Shown: positions 1-12,539 of the stretch, one piece after another | Numbering within the stretch: the stretch's first letter is position 1 | Layout: each line of letters opens with the position of its first letter | From: Pisaster brevispinus | Taxonomy: Eukaryota; Echinodermata; Asteroidea; Forcipulatida; Asteriidae | NCBI GenBank assembly: GCA_023634235.1 | Contig: JAMKCF010000020.1 | Span: 11,007,373-11,071,372 of the forward strand | Length of the DNA: 64,000 nucleotides | Direction: 5' to 3' | The notes under the pieces: generated by a model | The model's input: only the letters and a program-made list of their open reading frames with translations | Database searches by the model: none | What the model was told of the DNA's origin: nothing | Position numbers and translations under genes: made by a program

Positions 1-1570
1 GTGCACAGTGTGCAGTGTGCATGCCGTGGTGTTGTTTATTCTTCGTGTAGTGGTACTGTGTAGAGTCTAGTAGTGGCTCCATAGTTAACAACTTTGCGCA
101 CACATTGCAGTACCACCACAACGGCAGTAAATCAGTTCACCATCACCACCACATAGAGCAAGGAAAACGCTGTCCAGTCCGGTCTGAGAAACCGCTCTAC
201 CCGGCCTTTCTTTTCCGTTGGTAAGGAACTTTCTCTATGGTCAAGCAGACACATGTTGATTTCTGGGGAAAAGAGGTGTGCAATAGTAGGTGAATCTTGG
301 GTGAATAAACTGCAGCTTTGGCTTCGAGTTGCACACTTCTTAAGACGTACATACAGATAATGCATGCAGCACACTTGTGTGGTGGGATGGCATAAATACC
401 AGGCACGCACGTGTGAAAAATGGGGTGGCTAGAGCGCCCTCTGTTGTGAAAATTTGGGACAGCCTTAATCTTCCTTTTATTCGGTTTTAAACTTAATTAA
501 CTTTAAGTTGGGGGTATTAGGTCAGTTCAGCTTTAGTTTTTTAAATGAATTTTGATAAAGAACTTGAGAAACACTTGTTGACATTCTTCACGGCAAACTT
601 TGATCCATGACGAAATCCCTCGGTTATATCCAAACTTATGTATCCTATCGAATAGGCCTGCCAGAGTGCAAGTACCAAGTCTTTAATCTGAACTTGTATA
701 AATAAATACAATTTTCAGAGAGCTTTGCATAACTTAAATCCCGATAATTTCTGTGTGATAAACGTTTGTAAGGACTCGGCCGATTAGTTCCAGGTTAGTG
801 TTATTTTTGTGGTTTTTTTCTGACTGAAAAATAATTATGTGAAATTTTAGTTTGACGGTTATCAAGCAACTACCAAAAACTTATCTGATCGCCACCTAAA
901 AAACGCATAATAAGACTGATGTTGAACCAAATGACACAGCCGCGTGATGAACCCGAACTATGAGGACAATTTGAAGACTTTATTGTTAGGTTTTTATTTT
1001 AAATCATGTGGCAAGCAGTTGCTTGTTGCAGGGAGGCCTCTACAGAGTTTTACTATTCGGTACCTTATGAGGACCAAGCATGAGACCAAAAGGGAACACA
1101 AAAGGTCTCCGTAGGGAAATTTTAACGACTGGGGTGCTCCACAATTGGAATTCTCTGTACAAAGTATACAGGTGGATGTTAAGTACAGGGACAAAGATTA
1201 GAACAAAACCCCCTAAATGTATTTACAGGGCAGTAAAACACAGAATGCGTGTACTCTATAATGTGTTAAACATTACTACTACAATGAGGCAATGAACACC
1301 AGTTACATCACAACCCATCGGATCATTTGTTGGTTTCAAATCCTCTAAAGGTGCAGTATAAAGCTTTACCGTGACAACCAGTTCCATCCTTTTTAAGTGT
1401 TACGTATAATTGCATTTACATTTTTAAAAAAACATCACCATGATATTTATAAAGAGAGAAGACTGAATTGGAATTGTTTCAAGTCAATTGGAAAAATTTC
1501 TTTCAGTGAGGCAGATGAGGAAAAGGAATTGCCCAACTGACCTGTTCTGTGGACTGTGTACAAACTTCTT
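1..1570. other. Intergenic, no gene seen
   Basis: Short open frames occur on both strands but none shows domain-like composition, splice structure or similarity to a family I recognise. No RNA gene or TIR element is evident. Confidence 0.5.
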
Positions 1571-1574
1571 CCGA

Positions 1575-1646
1575 TAGCGCCCTCTTTTGATTCATCCTCC
1601 TTCAGCCCATGTAAATTTAAAACGTGGGGGGACAGAATCTCCGGGG
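1575..1646 (-). repeat. Partial copy of the GGAGATTCTGTCCCC element
   Basis: Read on the minus strand this begins CCCCGGAGATTCTGTCCC and continues through 'GGGCTGAAGGAGG' and 'GAATCAAAAGAG'. It matches, in order, the left half of the complete element at 26631-26770. Only one terminus is recognisable, so it is a truncated copy. Confidence 0.55.
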
Positions 1647-1649
1647 TAC

Positions 1650-2400
1650 AGATTTACTTAAAGCTATGTCAAGCAATGAGCTAGCCAACAGGACATGTTT
1701 GGAGACATTTTTGTGGTTCTGGCAAGCCGTGTGTTAAACATTACTTTCACAATGAAGCAAGCCAAACCAGTTACATTACAACCCATCTATTGAATTGTTT
1801 GATTGTTTCAGTCTTTCATAGATTAAGTACTGCCAAACAATGACGACCAAAACCACCCTTTTCAGTATTATGCAACATTTTGCATACAAAATCTAGGGAG
1901 AGATTCCGATGGGTCTGGAAGGATCAGTAAAATGCTATAGGCTCAGCAGCCTTTTAATCAGGTGCATGTTTGCCAGCTCCGAGATTTTTCATAAATTTAC
2001 ACCAAATCGAGCGCGCACATTTTCGTGTTAATGTGCTCATTACAAGAGCTACAGTAAGTAACAAATGGGGAAAAAAATCTCGGCACAAAAACGTGGATTT
2101 CTATCCGAAAAAAGATTTCACATCTTTGAGGTACTTGGGCGTAGGGCCAAGAAGCCGAGGGGGTCCAGCGTATTGGCACTATAGCTAATTTTAATGAGCC
2201 AACACAGTTTTGTAACGATCCCTAAGCCACAGTCCTTCAAGGCAAATATTTAACAAAATGAATATGACTGAAACAGAGATAGGGCCAGGTAGCTGTCCAT
2301 TAGCATCGGTGCATTTATATGAAAGAGAGAAAATAGCAATAATTTACGTTGTGAAACTGCCGTGGACTACAAAATAATGCCCTTCGAGCCTATACCCGAT
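1650..2400. other. Intergenic, no gene seen
   Basis: No feature recognised. The small open frames around 1970-2188 overlap on opposite strands and look like chance. Confidence 0.45.
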
Positions 2401-2453
2401 TTATATTGTACGAAGGAAATACATTTTTTATTTCCTTCTAACGTACAATATAA
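2401..2453. repeat. Short hairpin
   Basis: TTATATTGTACG at 2401-2412 is perfectly complementary to 2442-2453, and the arms continue inward with GAAGGAAAT / ATTTCCTTC. This may be a relic of a small foldback element. Confidence 0.6.
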
Positions 2454-2776
2454 AATCCATGAGCAATGATGGTTTTATACAGCTCACCGGTATACTAGTA
2501 GGCCCTACACATCATTTGAAAGTAAACAGGTCAGTGAATCTTCTTCTTGCAGGGGGGAAAATTGACTTGTTTGATAACTGAATTTAACGTAACTTACATA
2601 TTATAATACTAAGGGCAGACACTTCCCCCCTCGCAGGTAAACAGCTACTGGTGACCACGGGCCGCGCTCTGGCTTACCCATAATATCACTATACACCACT
2701 AACCTAAAGTAGTACCATAACGGCAACTAGAGAGCAAACAATTTGTCACCCCTCAAATGATTTAATCGGGCTGCTT

Positions 2777-2818
2777 CCCTTCTTTGTAAATTACTTATTC
2801 TAACGATACAAAGAAGGG
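2777..2818. repeat. Short hairpin
   Basis: CCCTTCTTTGTA (2777-2788) and TACAAAGAAGGG (2807-2818) are perfect 12-bp inverted arms with an 18-bp loop. No function assigned. Confidence 0.6.
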
Positions 2819-2819
2819 G

Positions 2820-3665
2820 GCCAGACTAATTTCCCTCACAACCTCGGTTTGGTTACATTGATTTCAATGTAGAGAAACAACATGATGGCGGTACCAAAGA
2901 ACATTGAAATCATAACAAATGAATTGACTTTGTAGGGGGTACACCATGCCACATATCGAGCACCAAAATGGGCGAGTAAAATAAAGATTTCAAGGGTCGC
3001 CCCGTAATAGTTTGCCGACGAGCAGGCCTGCACTTTTTTCTTCATGTCTTTTTTGGGGGGCCAGTAAAATGTATGTTAAATACACACAACGCATAAACCT
3101 TTTGCTTCGTCAACAGCAAGCTCCCTCGTTCATAGGCTTCACTTACTGAACACAATCTACGTCTTCGCAGGTGAGAACATCCAAAACGAGGCTGAGAGGT
3201 AAAAAGAATGGCTAGGAAACCAGGCCTGAAATAAAGGTACATCCGAACACGAGAGACCTGTACACACATACATTATTGAAATGTATTATATATTGTGTAA
3301 AATAGTGATTGAATGCTCCAAACGGATGTGTTATGCCTTGTTTTGGTTATCTGTGGTTTCAAACAGCTTCTTCAAAATAGAAACTTTAATAATTGGGAAT
3401 GCTAGTAGGGAGTTTGTACAAAGGATGGTGCGATAATGACTGATTTACAGACGAATACTATTCACTTAATGCGAAATGCATCAAGATTTATACAAAACTT
3501 AATCAGCAATGACATAACTTGAGTTCAAATGATCACATTAGTCGAATTCCATCAACTTCATGTATTCAGCACAGGTTAAACGAACAATAAATACGACCCA
3601 GCCAAAAATCAACCATGACGGCGGTATTTCAAGATAAACGGCCCACTTCAAAATACTGTTCATTC
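2820..3665. other. Intergenic, no gene seen
   Basis: No recognisable coding or repeat feature. Confidence 0.45.
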
Positions 3666-3666
3666 A

Positions 3667-3850
3667 GGGTGCACCCCACTAAATAAGGAGAAAACAGAGC
3701 GTCGGCCTAATTAATATTTAATATTTTGTAGGCCCTCAAACTATTCAATACTAGACAGGTTTGAGAGCCAAATAAAAGGGATTCGGTGAAAAATTGGCCC
3801 AATTGTGACCTGGGGGCTGCTGACTTCCAACTTGATGTATTTTGTGTCAA
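3667..3850 (+). mobile_element. One end of the GGGTGCACC TIR element
   Basis: This begins GGGTGCACCCCACTAAATA and runs through 'GAGAGCCAAATAAAAG' to 'GGGGGCTGCTGACTTCCAAC'. It matches, in the same order and orientation, the left end of the element at 6183-6989. No right terminus was found, so the copy is truncated. Confidence 0.7.
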
Positions 3851-3889
3851 TCTGTCTTGGAATGTGGGGGGGGGGGGCATCAGGAGTTA

Positions 3890-4440
3890 CGGCGTGGGGT
3901 CCAGGGGCGAAGCCCTTGGCGGGGGTTTAGGGCGGGGCGGAGCCCCTGAAGCTGTTTGGTTTTAGCATGTCTGAATGGCCTAAAACAGCTCTCCTTGCTA
4001 TAAATATTTACACAGAACTGAAACTTGGTTCAAAAAGAGAAAGAACAAGAGACACCCATAAAAGCCCAATATTTATGATACATGATATATTAATCTTATA
4101 TACTTTAATCACACAAACTTTTAATCGTCGACCATCTCCCTCCTCCCTCGCACGCATTCTCCCCCTTGGTTTGCCGATGGACATCATTCATGTATAAACC
4201 GGGGTCCTCCAGGAATTTGTGAATTCCTCAACATCTCTTCTTAGAAAAAAAAACATCTTAAAACTGTCTTTAAATTTGTACATTTCTAAAATGTTCCTGC
4301 ATTACTTGTTAGATTTGCATTGTCGACAGCAACGGCGCGCCAAGAATTACGTCTGGGGTGGGGTCTCAAAAACAATGTAACGGGTGGGGTCCAGGGGCCG
4401 GCGTTTATAAGGCGAAGTCTTGAACTTGTATTCCCTGCTC
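3890..4440. repeat. GGGGTCCAGGGGC-containing repeat
   Basis: The string GTGGGGTCCAGGGGC occurs near 3894 and again near 4385. The first is followed by GC-rich 'GCGAAGCCC..GGGGCGGAGCCCC' hairpin-like sequence. This resembles degenerate DNA-transposon termini, but the ends are not defined. The open frame at 3967-4197 between them has no recognisable domain. Confidence 0.35.
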
Positions 4441-4596
4441 AATTTAATAATGATGGGGAGTCCCTGGACCCGTCGAGCTATTTCCGGTAAAATTAATTCG
4501 ATATAAATCAAAAGTGCTTATAGCTGCGGGAACCGCCGAACAAAATTAATTAAAGGGGCAATAAAATAAAATTAAATAAAACAGAAAGAAATTAAA

Positions 4597-4925
4597 CAAA
4601 CAAAGACTTTACTGTTGGTAATGCAACTAAGGATCTACAAGGAATAATCTTATATTTATTTTTTGATGAGTACATTAATTTTTTTTTCATCCCCCCCCCC
4701 CCCCCCCGTTAAAGAGAATCAAACCTACTGCCCAAGAATCACAACTAGTATTGGGTCAGGCCACCAAACCATGGTTATATGTCACTGTTCTTTGCGGAAA
4801 CAAACACTTTACTTGGTAATGCAACTAAAGATGAGAAAGGAACCGTCTCACATATATATTTTTTGGACGGTGAGTACATTTGGTTTTGGTTAATTTTCCC
4901 ATTATAGAGATACAAACCTTTGAAT
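4597..4925 (+). repeat. Direct duplication of a ~125-bp unit
   Basis: The unit contains 'ACTTTACTGTTGGTAATGCA', 'GATGAGTACATT' and 'GAGATACAAACCT'. It occurs at about 4600-4735 and again, diverged, at about 4797-4920. A poly-C tract sits in the first copy near 4691-4707. Confidence 0.5.
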
Positions 4926-4946
4926 AGAGCCGCTCGCCAATCAGAG

Positions 4947-6170
4947 CTATAGTTTCGTTAAAGTCTTATAGGGGCAATTGGACATGGGGATGGACAAGTC
5001 TCCTTCTTCTTCGCACTTTCCCCTAACTAGGTTGAGAAGTTCCGATATGATGGATGCCGTGTCGTCTGTTTCGATGTCACTCGCTCTCTTGTGTTTGGGA
5101 AAGGCGGTCGAGGGTGAGAAACGTCGCTGGGTGTTGTCGTCATCACCACCAAGAGCTCGAATGAGGGTTTGTGTGTATGTGTGCTCATCATCAGTCGGGG
5201 GTTTGTGGTATCTTGTTCGGATGAGGATTGAAGGTGAGTTTGATTTGTTCTTGACGGGATGGAGACGGGGGGTCTTCTTTCCCGCTTTGTCATACACAGG
5301 ACTTCTGAGAACGTGGCTCTTGATGGTCGAGGACAGGGGAATTCCCAGTTGGAGATACGCTTGATTGATAGGTAGCTTTTGGGCTGAAAGTATAGCGGGT
5401 GGATCTGGTGGGGGTGTAGATTGGATGAGAGGGTATAGGTTTTGCTTGTGGGGAGGGGCTTTGGGCGTTTCAGGGGTTGGGTTGGGGGTCGGGAAGTGGA
5501 TGAGGTTGGAAGGGATTGCAATTGGGTTTGTTTGGGAGGATGGGGGGGGGTGTACCCCTACTTCCTCTTGAGCTTTGGTTTATTCATTGCTACTGTTTTG
5601 TGTCGGTTTCTAGCTGATTTCGGTGGGTGTTTTAGGTCAGATTTGTTTCGGTGCATGAATATGGGTTTCGGTTCGGGCTTATCGGGTTTTCGTCCTGTGA
5701 TCCGTCATCATCACTATAGTCTGATGCTGGGGTTTTCTGTTTCTTGCAGCTCTTCCGTGTGTGTCCATGTTCCCCACAGGCAAAACATTTGACAAAATTT
5801 GTGGATAGGAGGGACCCTGCTGTCGTTTCCCCTCCGTAAGCAATGTTAGTGTGACCTGGAATATTGGTATTTGGCTCTATGAGTACACACACTCCCGGCG
5901 TCGAAAGGATAGAACATGAGCTAAATATTTCCTTTATGCCGCTGGGTATGGATCTGATGGATGAAAATGTTTGTTTTTAAATCTCTGATGTTTTCTTAAA
6001 GGCTGGTCTGGAATTTCAGGCACGTTGGACGTAATTAATCGGGCTGTCTGGCGTACCAGTCGTGGACTAAACATCAAACTGTACAACCTTACGTTGTGTG
6101 ACAGCCTCTTCCGTGGGTTTTCTGTCGATAAAATACACGGCTACACGAGTTCCCGCTGTACCGTACGGGA
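4947..6170 (-). pseudogene. Decayed LINE ORF1-like gene with CCHC zinc knuckle
   Basis: Three minus-strand fragments in different frames read as one broken gene. The most upstream (about 6170-6040) contains 'VAVYFIDRKPTEEAV' and 'VVQFDV', typical of the region before the knuckle in ORF1/gag-like proteins of non-LTR elements. The middle one (5892-5632) has a perfect CX2CX4HX4C knuckle, CFACGEHGHTRKSC, followed by an Asp/Ser-rich stretch. The downstream ones (5521-5027 and 5297-4947) are Pro/Ser/Thr-rich, with 'DIETDDTASIISELLNLV'. Such proteins bind element RNA in the retrotransposition particle. Stops and frameshifts between fragments make it non-functional. No endonuclease or RT follows, so the copy is partial. 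The glycine-rich open frames on the plus strand here are its shadow. Confidence 0.6.
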
Positions 6171-6182
6171 AGCATTTATAAA

Positions 6183-6989
6183 GGGTGCACCACACTAAAT
6201 AGGGAGAAAACAGGAGCGTCAAAATATTCTATTCTAGACAGATTTGAGAGCCCAATAAAAGAGATACAGTATAAAATATTTGCCCAATTGTGATCTGGGG
6301 GCTGTTGACTTCCAACTTGAGGTATTTTGGATGACGATAGGCTCTGAAATAAATGGTCCTATTTGCCGAGAGGTGTAGGGACATTTTTCAAGATTGATGT
6401 TCGGACGTTTGGAAAATTACACCGGTTTAGGGGTGTTTGTTATTTGGAGGGAGAATAACTCGACGGGCTCAGGGGACTCCCCAACCTCTTCCCCAGGGTG
6501 TGTCGAGCAGTACGAGGTTGACTGCTCTCTCACCCTGGTATTGGAACATTTGCATATCCAAAATTTTTGGATACGTATGCAAATTAGAATAGTCTGGCTG
6601 CATATCGAAATTCACATCTTCGCCATAGTCTCGTGGTCCGGTACCAGATTTAGTAGCTTGTATGTATTGGAAACATGTACATGTGCTAATGTAATGTTGT
6701 TGTCCAATCAGGGTCCAAGTGAGGAGTTTCCATCCCAGGGTTTACTATTTACAAACATGGTTGGAAATAAAGTAAACCATGGGGACGAGGTTGGGGACTC
6801 CCCATATCAAATGTGAGCAGAGGATAAAAGTTCACAGGTCAATGGATAATTTTCCCTTTACGGTAAAAAGCTGTGATACTTTTAGCTTTGTTTGTTTATT
6901 GTTTATTTTTTGTATTATTATTATTATTATTATTTTTATTTAGCATTTTGCACTGTATGCTATGGGAGTTTACTTGGTGGGGTGCACCC
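6183..6989. mobile_element. 807-bp TIR element with 5-bp target duplication
   Basis: The left end is GGGTGCACCACACTAAAT. The right end read in reverse is GGGTGCACCCCACCAAGTAA. The direct repeat ATAAA flanks both sides (6178-6182 and 6990-6994). It is non-autonomous, with no transposase reading frame. The 312-bp MITE at 6482-6793 sits inside and accounts for about 40% of its length. A (TTA)n tract lies near 6911-6932. Its left arm matches 3667-3850. Confidence 0.65.
6482..6793 (+). mobile_element. 312-bp MITE, copy A, 9-bp target duplication
   Basis: The element starts CAACCTCTTCCCCA and ends TGGGGACGAGGTTG, inverted with one mismatch in 14. GGGACTCCC is directly duplicated on both sides (6473-6481 and 6794-6802). 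Internally it has an ATTTGCATATCCAAAA / TTTTGGATACGTATGCAAAT foldback. A copy of identical length lies at 36358-36669 with about 6 differences. Nine-base target duplications are typical of Mutator-like and some Merlin transposons; superfamily assignment is inference. No coding capacity: the 140-codon frame across it is chance. Confidence 0.85.
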
Positions 6990-6994
6990 ATAAA

Positions 6995-7775
6995 GGGCCG
7001 TCTTGGGTGATAAGGTTTTTAGCCATTTTTTTCAGTGACATACGTTGAGATTGGAACGTTCTCATCAACAAGTAAACCTTTTGGCTCATTTTGTAGGACA
7101 TTTGGCTATGGATCTTATGCATTGACGTCATTCAGCCGCCATCTTAGAGGTAAAATGGTGACGAAACAATCAAAACGCACAGATTTGTGCGCGCGGCGCA
7201 CAGGATGGGCCAATGAACAACCCTCGTTTGACCTCTAGGCGAGGGGGCCCTACTGAAATTACGTCATGTGCATAAAGTCTACTGTGATTCATGGAGGATC
7301 CGTTGTTGGTTTAAATTTGGTTCTGGGTGGGTGGTGTGCCCTCGCTTTCCCACCCCGGCGGTTCATGGTGCCGTTGGGGCAATTAAGGGATGATATGACA
7401 CACTGGCCACAACCAACACTGCGAGTGAAAACTACCACAAAATGTAAAAGAAATGCCCACAGGATAATCCCGTGGGCTCTTCATCATAATTACAATATAA
7501 AAATAATAACTACAACACATACATTAAGTCCAAAGACGTTAATAAAACAGAACTAAGCAGCCACAACGTACGAGCGTGCCTGGTTGCTTGATTGATTGTT
7601 TTACTTGTTTAAATAGTTTGATAAATTACCCTTACAAAATTTAATTTTTATCCGAAAGTGTAGGCCTACTTGTTATAAGGATGGTAATGGTAGTAAGCAT
7701 CCTGCCCCAAATAAAAGTATGTCAACAATTCTGAATAATGTAAAGATCGCATAGAGGTATGTTATGGAGATTAAA
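6995..7775. other. Intergenic, no gene seen
   Basis: No repeat partner elsewhere in the window and no convincing coding frame. Confidence 0.45.
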
Positions 7776-7779
7776 ATAT

Positions 7780-7970
7780 CCGCGGTGTCCGTTTGTGAAT
7801 GTTGCCGGCCACATTGTCACCTCGATACACGTGGATGGATTCGACATTCTTAATGAAAATACTACATTGACAGTTTTTTTTTTCTTAACAAGGAGACACT
7901 GCATTCAACTGAAACTCATTTGACACGTGATTTTAATTTGTATACCTTTCTTGAGAATTTTGCCGATAAA
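7780..7970 (-). mobile_element. Fragment of the GGTAGGGTCATAG MITE family
   Basis: It shares ordered blocks with the reverse-oriented copy at 38317-38690: 'GTGTCCGTTTGTGAA', 'CACGTGGATG.ATTCGAC', 'GAAAATACT..TGACAGTTTTTT'. Both TIR ends are missing or too diverged to place. Confidence 0.5.
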
Positions 7971-8173
7971 CCATGCACTACGATGACAAAAACCAAACGA
8001 TGACCCTACACTTCACGATTGAGTCGAGACCTACACAAGCGTGTGTCACTCGTTACACCCCGATTCTGTCTAATTTGTGTACGGTACGATTAATGTTCTA
8101 GTTAGAAAGTACTGATAGGTGTGATCATCCGAGAATGAAGGGAGAAAATTCAATCATTCCACACGGTTTACAC

Positions 8174-8200
8174 ATAGAGAAAGGACCGTCCTTTCTCTAT
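8174..8200. repeat. Short perfect hairpin
   Basis: ATAGAGAAAGGAC (8174-8186) faces GTCCTTTCTCTAT (8188-8200) across a single base. It is nearly a perfect palindrome; function unknown. Confidence 0.65.
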
Positions 8201-8888
8201 GGTTTACAGAGGACATTCATTCGGCGGCCTATTTAGCCATACGGAATTTACTCGCAATAGACCATTATTTTGACCGCACAAGTGCGCTTTCTACAGGGAA
8301 TTTTCTAGCTTCACAATTACAGTTTCATCTCATTTTAACTGCCCGAATTACGAAAATCATAAAACATAATTATAACAACAATAAAATAAACCAAACCAAA
8401 CCAACCCACAAAAAAAACCCAGTTCGTTGACTTGTTTTGCATCACTAGAATTCGGCTCACAAACGCCCCCCCCCCCGCCGTCAAAAATACGGCGATGATT
8501 GAAATCAGCTAAATACAAAAACAGTGTTTTCATTTGTCGATTCGACGACTCAAAAGAAATCAGTCATTCTATAGGTTTATAGTTACCAGACATCCAGAGT
8601 CTTCTTAAACATTAGGCGTACTCCTTAACTCAATTTCTACTGTGATAAACGGTATAGACTAGTACAGATTAATATAGATTTCCCGGACAATTTCACTAAG
8701 TTTGTATTCGAAAGACACGTACGTCTCACGCGTAAGCTCGAACTTTCAGGACCAAGTGGTCCAAACCATAAAAATAAAAATATCAATGAGTTTGACGTGT
8801 GCGCGAAAACTACTCCCAAACATACATTCTCAGATAACACTTTATACGTCCAGAGATCAATGAGTGAATCAGAAATAAATGCATTTAT

Positions 8889-9090
8889 TTAAAGGTAGGG
8901 CCATATATTTTTTTTCAACGAAATGCTGTTTTATAAGCAAAATTATAAATAAATACACAATACAAGTCACAAGTAAAAGTTTCAGCTGTTTTCAGTGTCT
9001 ACTTGCTTAGAAAACAGTAAAAAAAACACCTGTCACTAAGTTCACAAGAACGTGGATTTAACAATCCACTCGCAAACGATTCAAATATGT
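8889..9090 (+). mobile_element. 5' half of the GGTAGGGTCATAG MITE family
   Basis: It begins TTTAAAGGTAGGGCCATATA. It then follows the family order seen at 45122-45548: 'CAACGAAATGCTG', 'AAGTCACA.GTAAAAG.TTCAGC', 'GTGTCTACTTGCT.AGAAAACAG', 'TTCACAAGAACGT', ending near 'CAAACGATTCA'. The right half is absent. Confidence 0.65.
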
Positions 9091-10220
9091 AGCAGCTTGG
9101 TTCTGTGCTCTGCTAAAAGAACGCCTTGTAAGGTTAATTGGGCAGAATGCTACATAAATTCGCATGCTTCAAAGTGATATAAACACTGTAAATATTATTA
9201 AGAATGTTTATATTTATCCTACGTGTACCGACCATAAACATTCAACTTCATTTTCAATCTCTATTTTCCTTTTCCTTTTGACTTCTCCGTTCTCATGGGA
9301 TTACAGCATTATACCTCCTTGATTAGAGGGAGTATACATTTGAATTTGAAGGTAGTACTTCTTCGAAACAATGAACTATTGTTATCGCCACAAATAGCTT
9401 CAAGGCTGTCTGTTACTACACGTTCTAAGCGATGCGCATTGCTGGTAACCCGTGTAGATTTCGAAGGAAAGCTATCTGGGGATCGCATCATTCGGTGGAA
9501 CCAAATACTATGTTTACCATGACGTGAATCAATTAGGCACGATGTCTGCACTCAGCTTAAATGCCACAACAAATTCGGCAAAACCACAAGTGTGTAATTG
9601 TAGCGGTGCCGCCCACAGGGCACGCTAGAGCTACCTGGAAACGCTACTTATTATTACATTATTGCCAGCACCTACATTCCTGCAGCCATACGTCACTAAT
9701 CCTTCACACCCGCAGCACATCGCTAGTTTAATACAACTTGCACTTCGCCAAAATTGACCAAGTTCCGGGTAATATTATACAGGGTACATGGTTAATAGTT
9801 TCGATCAGCTTGGCTATTTTTGTTGAGCATTCCATTTGGTGCCAAAGATGACACTCTTGCTGAGTCTACTGAGCATGTCCGTTGGCTACTAATAATCCAT
9901 TTTAAGCATACACGCGCACGACTGGGAGTGGGATGGTAAATTCTGGCAAGAAGTACATGTATGAGGGGAGAGACGGAAACGCATCTATAACATCATACAT
10001 AGAGAAAAATATACTGCCAACATTTTGAGTGACTCTCTTCCACTGTCCACGCAGCTAGACAACTGACTCGAATAAGGTAAGGAAGTCGTTTACGTCATTC
10101 GTAAAAAAAAATTCAAATGGTCTTGGGAATATTGAGACCGTTTATACTAACTTTCATTCAGTCTGGACAAATTAATTTGACAACTTCGTCCGCAAACCTT
10201 TCTCTGGAAAAGATGGGCAT
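9091..10220. other. Intergenic, no gene seen
   Basis: Opposite-strand open frames at 9295-9551 overlap each other and carry no recognisable domain. Confidence 0.45.
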
Positions 10221-10225
10221 TTTTG

Positions 10226-10305
10226 TTTCCATGAAAGCATTTGCTTTAAATAATTGCTACTGTTAGTGGTGTTCTTGCTGTTGCTGTTGTGGGTTGTTTT
10301 GTTTC
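10226..10305 (+). repeat. Unexpanded sister copy of the (TTG)n locus flank
   Basis: 'TTTCCATGAAAGCATTTGCT' followed by 'TTAAATAATTG' and a short 'GTTCTTGCTGTTGCTGTTG' run is repeated almost exactly at 10894-10970. Here the trinucleotide run is only about 30 bp. Confidence 0.75.
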
Positions 10306-10893
10306 TGTAGACACGGGAAGGAGGCCGGTCCTCTATTTGTAAAGGACGAGCATTCACCAAAAATACAGTAAATACAAAATCCACCTGATGACGTTTAAAA
10401 TATAAATTGATCTTCCGCACTTAAACTGATTTTACTCCTCCATTCAATAGCACACAATAATAAGCATTCACACTAACACAGCAACAAACACAGTCACAAT
10501 ATATAAAGTGCGAAAGGTCAATCAACACGACACAAGGCTGGCTACATGCACACACAAGTTTACAATAGCTCGATTGATTAAGCCCTAAAAATGACAATAT
10601 TTCTCTCACGAAAAGACTATTAGATACAAAACAATACTTACAGATAGCTCCATAACACTATTCTTCCCCACATAAATAGTTTTTGGAGCATGGCCAGAGC
10701 CATGCACCCTACAAAAATAGAGAGAAATACCATTCGAAAATAAGTGTGCTCTCTCTTGCTGAAAGCTAAAATGGAAAAGAGCATGAGCATAAAGGTCGCG
10801 ACCCCGAACTTAATTTTGTATTCTACGATATGCTATAATGACAAAGTTGATCAGACACTTCAACATACTGAGGGTGCACCTGGGTTCCCTACA
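10306..10893. other. Spacer between the two TTG loci
   Basis: No gene or repeat recognised. Confidence 0.4.
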
Positions 10894-11275
<382 letters not shown>

Positions 11276-12535
11276 TATGTCACTATGAGGCATTAATAAT
11301 GTTACACTGCAAAAATGTTTGATAATCCAAATAATATATCTTATTGGTTACCACGGTGTTTTCTGTCACAGTATGAGGACTATGAGCCTAATGTTGCTGA
11401 CAAAACGACTACCGCATTACGGCTGATTCAAACTGGTTACTCTGAGAAACTTGCGTACCATGTGGACACTTTAATTTGGTTCCGTAGAGCCTGTAGGCCT
11501 ATCCCTCTTCTGAAAATGACTTGTAATTGTGGAATTTACTATATGTTGACTGTTGGCTTCAATTGTGACCATTGAAACAATTTTGACAATTGAGTTATTG
11601 AGGGCACTGTACGAAAATATTTGATTTGATTATCGCATTACAAAACGTCCACATGTGGACATTGGGCTAATAAGGTTTATTTATGTAATACATTTAGTAT
11701 GAATTAAGACATTTTCATATTGTAGTTATGTTGGAACGATTCAATTCGCAAGAACAAATAATCCGACTCGAGTTGAATTTAGTAAGCTAAAAACGACAAG
11801 TATTTTGACATTCACATAGATAAGCAAACATGGGATAAACTTAAACGTCACGTTTTACGTTTTTTACCGCGTTTCTTGCGTAGTATTGTCGGATCCGTAA
11901 TTAAAACGTAAACATGCCTACAAACTGACAAACTATTTAACGATGGGTAACGTTAAAAAGACCCCTTGCATCGCGGCTGGTACATTGAGGTCACGCGCAC
12001 GTTTTTACGCACCAAGCGCAGAAGTTGTTGCCCAATATTCCGCCTCTCTTTTTGCCTCAATGAGGGCGCTGTTTGAGAATGTGACGTCATGTGCAAGGGG
12101 GTCTGCAGATGTAATAACAACTGCTTCGGGGATAAAGAACATTATTTTGGTTCACCCATACACCTGTGTGTAATTAGCGCTTTAGACTCAGAAATAAGAC
12201 TCGTGTTTTTACTGGATTAATGACTTTTATGTTAATTGTGTCGGGGTCCTTTCTAAAAAGTCACCCGTCACGCATGCAAAATTAAATGTTCATTTCTCAT
12301 GACTTTTTGTTGTTGACAATATTAGTTAATGGAGCATGCAATTTCAGACAATTTTAATCGTACCAATTGTTGGGATTTTTTCGAGATGAATCGTGATTTT
12401 ACGTCCAAATGTAAAATGTGTGAAAATAAAATGAGCCACTGTGGTAAGATCGTATTATAACATTAATGGTAAGGGCTATAGGATTAGATTAGAATATATT
12501 AGATTAGATTATCTCTAGGCTATACTTGACTTTTT
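11276..12535. other. Intergenic, no gene seen
   Basis: Short open frames at 11315-11575 and 11943-12173 have no recognisable domain. A TTAGA-rich stretch lies near 12483-12510. Confidence 0.4.
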
Positions 12536-12539
12536 TGTT

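Noticed and set aside
5365..5792. Gly/Val-rich plus-strand frames
   Set aside because: They are the antisense of the Pro/Ser/Thr-rich ORF1 relic, which has the zinc knuckle.
6394..6816. 140-codon plus-strand frame (also 36417-36704)
   Set aside because: The shared peptide comes from the two copies of the 312-bp MITE; no domain, and the frames differ at their ends.
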